Positions 57,092 through 64,000 of a stretch of 64,000 bases of DNA are shown here, in pieces. The stretch is taken from positions 44,133,203-44,197,202 of the forward strand of contig JAJEKV010000002.1 in assembly GCA_021234155.1 (NCBI GenBank), written 5' to 3'. How positions within the stretch are numbered: the first letter of the stretch is position 1; each line of letters opens with the position of its first letter. The position numbers and the translations under genes are program-made. The stretch comes from Isoetes taiwanensis (taxonomy: Eukaryota > Streptophyta > Lycopodiopsida > Isoetales > Isoetaceae). Under the pieces are notes generated by a model. It was not told where the DNA came from. It made no database searches and worked only from the letters and a program-made list of their open reading frames with translations.

Positions 57092-57990
57092 AGAATAGAA
57101 TAGAATAGATTTTTAGCGTCCACGGAGACCGACTGGCCTATGGGACCCATATAAAAAAGAGAGCAGCAAACGTATTACTGACATAATTAAAAAACCCCCG
57201 CCCCGAAGGGTTTTCGAGGGAAAAACCTTAGCAGTAATAAGTCTGCTGGCATGCTGTACAATTGTGTAGGACAGTTCAATGCCGTCATGGAAGACACAAC
57301 TGAGTCTGTGAATCCATAACCTCCTGGAGGTATGACCTCAACAAACCCACTGACGCCGTATTCAACAACTCATGCAACGGTTGGCCAGGCACTAGCAATC
57401 GATCATACCGCTCTCTGATATGGGCAAACGCTGGGCAGACCTGGAGGGCATGACATTCATCCTCAATGGCGCCCTGGTGGCAACACTGGCAAAGCCTTTG
57501 CTCTCGTGCTTCCCGAGCCCAACGTCCTGTCTCAATACGGAGGCGATGTGCACCCGTGCGAATGGAAGCTATAAGTTTGCGCTTCTTCATGGCAACTGGG
57601 TGTATAAGTACTGGTGTGGGCCTCTCGTGAGCCTGGGATTGACTTGCTGCTGATAGTGTGCCAGCTTAACGTGCGTCAGAGCATCTGCATCCCAGAGCTT
57701 GCGAAGGAAAGTAGCATCTAGGTACAACTTAAGTGCCTTGTGATCTTTCTTTGTCCTTACATGTACACATCTGTTTGCTTGTACACCCCAGCGTGAGAAC
57801 CATTGAGCTTGCTTGTCCTTCCAGCAGGCTTTCAGGCGTTGGGGACCCATCGCCATGTCCAAAGCAAGGTTGGGCAAACGTGTATCACCCATAGCGACCA
57901 TCTTCTGGAAGTAAATGATATGGCGTTCCAATGCAGCCCGTTGAAGGGGCAGAAAAACTGTCTCCTGGAGTAGGATCTGGTATGAAGTTG
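57092..57990 (-). mobile_element. LINE family A, 3' end copy
   Basis: Minus strand: LLQETVFLPLQRAALERHII, GDTRLPNLALDMAMGPQRLK, LWDADALTHVKLAHYQQQVN, then after a one-base shift near 57590 (QLP to MKKRKLIASIRTGAHRLRIE) the CCHC region QRLCQCCHQGAIEDECHALQ. Stop at 57285. The 3' UTR has the CCCTTCGGGG hairpin and ends in a CTATT-repeat tail (57092-57106). It starts further upstream than the copies at 33.3 and 39.8 kb. Confidence 0.9.
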
Positions 57991-58279
57991 CTTTATCATT
58001 TGAATGTACTTGGTGATAGATGGCTAGGTTCTGTTAGCACTTTCCCATGTAGTACTTGTACTTTAGCTACTGTTTAAAAAGCCATCATTGCAGACAAAGT
58101 TTTAAGCTTTTCTATATACTACAGAAAATGTTGTTACAAACTTATCCCAAGAGGGAACTTGAGCGTATTAGATCATAAAATCTTGAGGTGCATTGTGTTT
58201 TAATTCTAATGTCGTGCCTATAATTTAATAATTTTTTTCAATTCTCCTGTTTCTCTCTTGCCCCTATTTCAATTTAGCA

Positions 58280-58715
58280 ACACATTCTACACAAACCATT
58301 ACATTAATCACTCTAAAATTAAATCTCCCTTGAAACCCCCTGTGGTTTGGGTGCAATTCACACGAGGGGTGACTTCGGGCATCGAGAGCTGTCGGATTGG
58401 CATATTTGCCCTTTATTCCTTGATCTGAACCATAGATAGCGATCCTCATTTGTGGGGTATGCTTGTACAAGTTTTGGTATACTATATATTGAGGCTTGCA
58501 AAATACTATAAGGTTTACGGCAATATACTAAATGGTGTTGATTTTGTACATGTGTTATATAATTTTAGGGGCTCTCGCTGCCCTATGTCACCCCTCGTGT
58601 GAATATGCTCCCAACCCACAGGGGGTTTCAAGGGGGATTTAATTTTAGAGTGATTAATGTAATGGTTTGTGTGTTAACCCAAAAAACTTTTGGCCCCTTC
58701 GGGGTCTTAAGGATT
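58280..58715. mobile_element. Foldback MITE with ~85-bp or longer inverted ends
   Basis: CCATTACATTAATCACTCTA then AAATTAAATC and CACACGAGGGGTGAC on the left (58295-58373) is mirrored on the right (58590-58672) with few differences. The right end goes on to GGCCCCTTCGGGGTCTTAAG. A second copy at 60890-61115 shares the interior (GAGAGCTGTCGGAT, CATATTTGCYCTTTATTCC) and the same left end. No coding sequence. Confidence 0.85.
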
Positions 58716-59720
58716 GATGAACGAAGTAGAAAACATTGGTAATCATATTATAGACACAATTAGAAACATTTTATTGATATCTATTTATTTAGGAATTTAA
58801 AATAGCAAAAAGAAATAGAAACCATGATATAAAGTTTAAAGGCTTGAATGTTGTAGCGATGTAAGATGTGATAATATTGATTGATGCTGCTCATAATAAT
58901 GGTAGGCCATTTTCATCAAAATCTCTTGAGAACATCATCCTTGTCATTGGAGCTGTGAGAATATTAAAATCTCTTGGAAGACCTATTTGAAAATCCATGT
59001 GGCAAAAAGCCATAATAGTTTATGTTCCAACTCTAACCAAGTCCGCAAAACAAAGGCATCATCCCAGACTTACTAGCTTGTATGGTAGTTATAGCCCAGA
59101 GAAATGATATATACTATGAATATCTAGCATTATAACAGGGGTTTTTTTTGTGATTTTATACGCTTTTTGGCATGGTTTTTATATGATTTCATGGGCGTAT
59201 TGCACGAGGCATACTAATCAATATATCTAGAGTGCACCAAGTTTTTGCATGCATTTTGTGCAATTTTTGTTTCATGCTCCTCAATGGTTAAGATCAGAGG
59301 GCTTACAAAGAAAGCCCTCTTTTAATATAAAAAGATCCAAGGGCTTATAATGAAAGCCCTTTTCTCATGAAATTCGAGACACCGGAATTAGGGCACGGTT
59401 AGGGTTTGTGGAACATAACCTTGCCCTTTTGCATGAGCCTTCCCTTTCTGCCTTTTACAGGCCAGTACTTACGACCAAACATTTCTGATCCGGCAAGAGC
59501 TGCTGCAGCCAGGCTGTGTGCTGACCTGAGAAATTGTTAGCATGGGAGGAACAACACCAGTATTAGTTGCACAAAGGTTGAGATATAAGGGAAATGAAGT
59601 ATTGGACTACAGAAAACTCAGACATTTAGATTCTTGTTTAGACGTTTCCTTGCCTTATTATCTTCCTTGTGCATGCATGTTGACAGACTAACACTGGCTC
59701 CTCCAGTTTCTCTTTTGCAG

Positions 59721-60392
59721 AAGCCAGAAAAGACCAAGAAATTGGAGCCATATGATGTGGAATGTAGTAGGCAGCAGACAAATTCCAGAAGCGTACATGC
59801 CTCCGAAGACAATGCTTGTGCATTACGAACAGGAGGTTATACAGAGAAAGGGAGCATTTGTTTTAGTAAGAAAGATGCAAGGTTATTTCAAAGCAGCTTA
59901 CGCCAGTTTTGCACCACCTGATCTTTAGTAAAACATGGTGAAAGAAAACTATTAGAAGTGATTGTTAGCATCTGGAGGAAGGGAACCTAAAAGCCACCTC
60001 CATGTGACTGACATAACCAAAAACGTCATTGAAGAAGTTGGAAGTGAGATTCGGGATAACAAGTCAGTTAATACAGCTGCGGAATGGAAAAGAATTAAGC
60101 AACTAATGGCCCAAAGTACCCCACTTTGCAAAGGCCACAAAGAACCCTGCGTTGTCCGGACAGTCAAGAAGTCTGGACCAAATGTTGGGCGTAGCTTCTA
60201 TGTTTGTGCTCGTGCAAAGGTTGAAATTTATGCAAGTTTTATGTTACCTTATTAAGTGCTGAATCTGACTGACATCTTTTGTTTTGTGTCCTTGTTGGAT
60301 AGGGTCCAACTACAAATGCCCAAGCTAGATGTGACCATTTCGAATGGGCAGTTGCCAATTCCAAAGGGAAGAAGAAAGAAGTATTTGATTAG
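59721..60392 (+). pseudogene. APE2: APE2-like AP endonuclease, C-terminal exons (PIP-like box and GRF zinc finger)
   Basis: Exon 59721 to about 59925 follows TCTTTTGCAG and encodes a Ser/Lys-rich stretch ending LFQSSLRQFC, a PIP-box-like QxxLxxF. The next exon (frame from about 59955 to 60219) reads [46 protein letters not shown]; a GTTGAA donor and GGATAG acceptor join it in phase to 60303-60392 (GPTTNAQARCDHFEWAVANS, stop TAG). C-H-C, GPNxGRxFYVC and C-x-x-FxW are the zf-GRF of plant APE2, which binds single-stranded DNA and guides the nuclease. A TGA and a +1 change of frame lie between the PIP-like part and the GRF part. The catalytic domain is not in the window as far as I can see. Either a real gene with distant upstream exons and an unseen splice, or a captured fragment. 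Confidence 0.75.
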
Positions 60393-60889
60393 GATTTTGC
60401 CTAGGCCTCAAATCTATGGCATGTATCCATCGTGACCCATTTTGTAAGATGGCAAAGAGTAAGATAAGATTTGTTTCATCAGTCCCTAAAGCTTGAAGAA
60501 GGTAGGTATCAGTTATTGTGATTTGACTTCCCGGATTTTATAGGCAAAAAACTTACAGAAACAGAAATTTCCATGATGGTCATCTTGTCATTGTTAGCAT
60601 ATTTCTAAATTCTTAGTTTTGTTGCTGCACTTGTTCTTTTCAGATTTGTTTGGTCTTGAATTAATGTTTTCTGTTTTTTAAATGTGTTACCATTTGTCTA
60701 TTATCTATCATGGTATTATGTCACACTTAATATTAGGACTTCGAATGTAATGGCTTGTTTTTAGCTCTACTACCATTTTCTATTATGATTCATATGCACT
60801 AAGGAATCTCCATGCACAGATATTATATGCACAATATTACATGCACTAAAGAAACTCCATGCACAATATTACATGCACCCCTACACCAT

Positions 60890-61115
60890 CCTTAAGGGCC
60901 CGAAGAGACCAAATTTTTTTTTAGTTACACAAGTACCATTAACATTGTTAACACAAATCATTGTATTTGACACATTTAAATTAAAATCCCCCTTAAACCC
61001 TTTGGTTTGGGTGCATATTCACACGGGGGTTACGTAGGGCAGCGAGAGCTGTCGGATGGGCATATTTGCTCTTTATTCCAAGATCTGGACCGTACATAGC
61101 GATCCTCGTTTGAGA
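60890..61115. mobile_element. Second copy of the foldback MITE, one end and interior
   Basis: CCTTAAGGGCCCGAAGAGAC at the start matches the inverse of the right end of the copy at 58280-58715. The interior GCAGCGAGAGCTGTCGGATG and GATCCTCGTTTG follow as in that copy. The other inverted end is missing. Confidence 0.75.
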
Positions 61116-61119
61116 GAAT

Positions 61120-63210
61120 GTACTATAAGGTTTGTGATAGAATAATAAAAACCAAGAAAGAAAACCAGAACATACACAGCTCTACATTTTGCTGCATGTA
61201 ATGTGCATGTTTGCAGCTGCTATACAAATGCTTCAAAATAACCTGAAAATGATTATATTGGATGGAAGATATAGTGATGGCATTGCCTGGATATGGCATT
61301 GTGCAAGAATAAAGGACGCATTTTCACAGACAAGGATCATCCTATATCCATCTGTTATGTTGCATTTCCACCATAGCTACTTGACAGCATCCAATACCAT
61401 GGATCCAATAGTAAGAATAAGATTGTGAATCGTTGGAATTGGGCATAGAGATACCGGCCTTTTTCAAGATCTTAGAAGTAGCTTCAATATAAGTATGATT
61501 ATCAAATAACATGGAATAGAGAAGGCCCGAAAAGTCAAGAAGCAAATGTATCTTGGACCCATGTGACCTGAAGCTTCAAATGTATCTTGGCTCTGTCTGA
61601 ACCCTGACAGATGTTCTGTAGTCCAATATCTAAGAACAGCTCAAATATGTAGCATAATAACAGCTCAAAAACCTTTCAAACTAATTGGATCCATTGGTTT
61701 TAACTTTCAAATTGAACCAACTCCTCCAGATTAAGCTTACCGTATAGCTTCTTCTTCTTAATCCTGGGAGACAAAATGGATTTCGTTTTTAGAAAAAGCA
61801 ATCCTCTTAGCATTTGGAATGAAAGCAAGAATTTAACTTACAGAACCAAATACATACCCAGTTGTGGGTGTCTATGCTGCTGCAGATCCTTGCTTCATCT
61901 CAAATGATGAGGGAGAATGTCGTCAGACAAAAAATATAAAGAGCAATACAACATGGAATTCCTGAGATATGTAAGAACAGGCTGAATGGAATTGAAATAG
62001 TGGCAAACCCCTTCGGAACAACCTGATACAGAAATGCAAAACAATCTTATTATCAATTCTTACCTCGTCAGCCCAAAGCAGTTGGGCAAAACGATCTGTG
62101 ATCAATGACCATGGTGATGGGACTCTTGTTAGATTCCTCAGCATCTGACAGAAAAACAAGGACTATTTTTTCAGCTTTCGCCATGAACTGGATCTATCAG
62201 GCCAAGCCCTGATCATTCGACCCGACTGGACAGACCAGTTGCCTGGCTCCAACAAGGGATTCTTTTCTTCCTTCATATATCCATACTTCAATTGTTTACA
62301 AAAGACTGACAGATCTTTAGAAAAAAATTGGACTGAGAAACAGACAAACATCTTGGGTCCCTTTCCTACTTCTTATTTCTCAAAAGGCAGATCAGAACAG
62401 ACACAATGCAAAAAAAATAATATAATTATAGCATAGATACAGCCCTATTTCCTTCTCCTCCTCTTGGCTTGATCCAAACATTCTTCTCGTGTTTATGACA
62501 CAGTTCTGTATGAGTGATTTATATTACATGAAGCTGTTTTTTTTTTATGGGCACAGATCAATCCGAAAAAGTATTTCCTGTGCTACAATCTGCTCAAATC
62601 CGGCCTCCAGCTTCGATTTGGATCGGATTAAGGTTTTCGACCCCAGAAGCATTGATTTGAATAAAAAATGGCGAGGACCCAAGAGATTTTGCGCAAGACC
62701 CCAAGGGGGTCGGAAAAAAATTTAAGGCATGTAAACCTTGTTTTCGCATTTGCATCTCCATGCTTCAGGATAGTACTCCATACGGTTCTACAGATCCACG
62801 CTTCTACAACCTAGTTATTCTGTTATCTATCCCTATGCACATGGAATTTTGATTTGGGAACGAAAATCAAAGGATATATATGCCGTGACAAGGATGCAAG
62901 CAAGAATTGCTCCATTGTTGATAGCTTCCGCCACTGCTTCATAAGCATAGCTTCAACCGCTGCTTTGTCCTCCTGAAATCGAAGGAAATTTGGCAACCCT
63001 AAGCGCACTCGAAAGCCCCTTTCCTACATGAACCCTAAAACAGAGCACGTCGATGCCCTTTTTTTTACGTGAACCCTAAAACAGTGGACCTCGATGCTTG
63101 CATGTCTTTATTTGGAATTTAAAAATATTTTCGTTTGTCAATAGAAAATATCTAATATGAAACCATTACAAAACCATAGATAAATATGCCATTTAGATAT
63201 AAAGAATACC
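61120..63210. other. No gene called; possible minus-strand exon traces
   Basis: Short minus-strand frames look protein-like: DNHTYIEATSKILKKAGI (about 61490) and, in a different frame from the listed ORF, SYAYEAVAEAINNGAILACI then LVTAYISFD (about 62870-62945), the latter preceded by TGA. Neither has a family I can name. They may be relics of a minus-strand gene. Confidence 0.25.
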
Positions 63211-63349
63211 GTGTGCACTCTAGATGTACTGATCAGTAGGTCTCTTGTAATACGCCCATCAAATCATATGAAAAACCATAGAAAAGAGCGTATAAAAATA
63301 CAAAAAAAACCCCTTGTTATTATGCTAGATATTCTACCTATGCAACTTC

Positions 63350-64000
63350 ATGCTTGCCTACAATAGAATTCTACTTAGGTTTGGCAATGACAAGCTCTGT
63401 TATTAGTCAAAGTTATGTTTCTAACTCCATTTTCTAATAGATGTAAGAAATCATGTTAAATAAGGTCATTTCATTTTGTTATTACAAGGGTTTGAGGGCA
63501 TATACAAGTAGAAACACTGCTACCCAGTATGTACAACATTGTAATAGTTTAGAGTGTTCTTGGCATAAAGATCTCAGTTTGGCTATAAATCAATCAATCA
63601 TATGATTGTATAAAGGATGGCAATCCGTTCCAACTTAATAACCTATATAAGAACTACTTCACACGCCAAACAATTTGCAATTGGGTTCACTACAACTAAA
63701 TAACCTACACAGGAACCCTTGAATACAAACATGTATCACACAAATTCCTATGTCATCATTGAATTTTGAATACCTTCAATAGTTGTAATTGTTTGGCAAC
63801 ACTTCAAGAATTGGAAAGGACACCTGTTTCATCTCTAAATCTTTGAATAAAAGAATATGGCAACAATTCAACACTTCATGAATCACAAGCCATTTCATCA
63901 CCGTACTTAATCTAGGAGTAACCATAAGCCCATGTACGCACGAGACTTTACAAATAAGGGAACGCTATCCTCACATATTCAAAACAACAATACATACATA
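63350..64000. other. No feature seen
   Basis: AT-rich DNA without open frames of note. Confidence 0.4.

Larger units (their letters stand above)
59121..63332. mobile_element. Possible 4.2-kb TIR element around APE2 exons
   Basis: The 120-bp repeat at 59121-59240 is mirrored at 63213-63332, both with TATCTAGCATWATAACA as outer end, long T or A runs, GGGCGTATT and CTAGAGTGCAC as inner end. Both copies face outward as TIRs should. Inside are APE2 exons with introns. No transposase or target duplication was found, so two independent small MITEs remain possible. Confidence 0.45.

Overview
This window looks like nuclear DNA of a land plant with a large, transposon-rich genome. The evidence is the mix of Ty1/copia fossils, an L1-type LINE, a second LINE family with simple-repeat tails, tRNA-derived SINEs, a CACTA-type MITE, a Helitron, widely spaced small exons with GT-AG introns, and the C-terminal exons of a plant-type APE2 gene. 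A fern or other seed-free plant is my guess, not a demonstration. There is no bacterial-style operon, rRNA gene or CRISPR array.

Layout. 0-2.4 kb: copia and LINE scraps and a tandem duplication. 2.4-7.5 kb, minus strand: a four-exon gene (about 1.2 kb-residue scale, decayed) with a ParB/sulfiredoxin-like DGQH module, an unassigned middle region and an FCP1/NLI-type HAD phosphatase-like end. It is divergent from a small plus-strand gene at 7.94 kb carrying a DUF8039-like domain. All three introns of the large gene, and the non-coding DNA at 8.8-9.2 kb, carry one short GC-rich palindrome family not noticed elsewhere in the window. 9.5-17.5 kb: an acidic ORF, then about 7 kb of A-rich DNA built from decayed tandem repeats and bounded in part by 113-bp direct repeats. 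17.5-21.4 kb, plus strand: a broken DUF7869 gene (possible DDE/RNase H-fold transposase) with a CACTA-type MITE inside an exon.

21.4-26.2 kb: a copia fossil, then a 5'-truncated L1 LINE with poly(A) tail. 26.2-32 kb: two copies of a segment holding the last exon of an unrecognised gene. One copy has lost DNA between CAT microhomologies; the other contains a roughly 2-kb Helitron with a 1.7-kb purine tract. 32.8-34.9 kb: a copia fossil with a LINE inserted in it. 37.1-38.5 kb: a small five-exon host gene whose phases all agree. 39-40.5 kb: a SINE, a Helitron-like end and a LINE 3' end. 41.3-44.8 kb: about ten head-to-tail copies of a tRNA-derived SINE, one holding a TIR MITE. 45.5-48.6 kb: a 3-kb inverted-repeat structure with LINE pieces split by a CpG-rich block. 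49.5-51.6 kb: 5' part of a copia fossil. 53-54.7 kb and 57.1-58.0 kb: LINE copies. 58.3-61.1 kb: two copies of a long-TIR foldback MITE. 59.1-63.3 kb: APE2 C-terminal exons lying between inverted copies of another repeat.

Most of the window is therefore layered mobile DNA. The strongest host-gene signals are the five-exon gene at 37.1 kb and the APE2 tail at 60 kb. The most unusual unit is the ParB-like/HAD gene with its intron palindromes. Several host-type genes here are interrupted by in-frame TGA, which fits CGA-to-TGA decay of methylated DNA.
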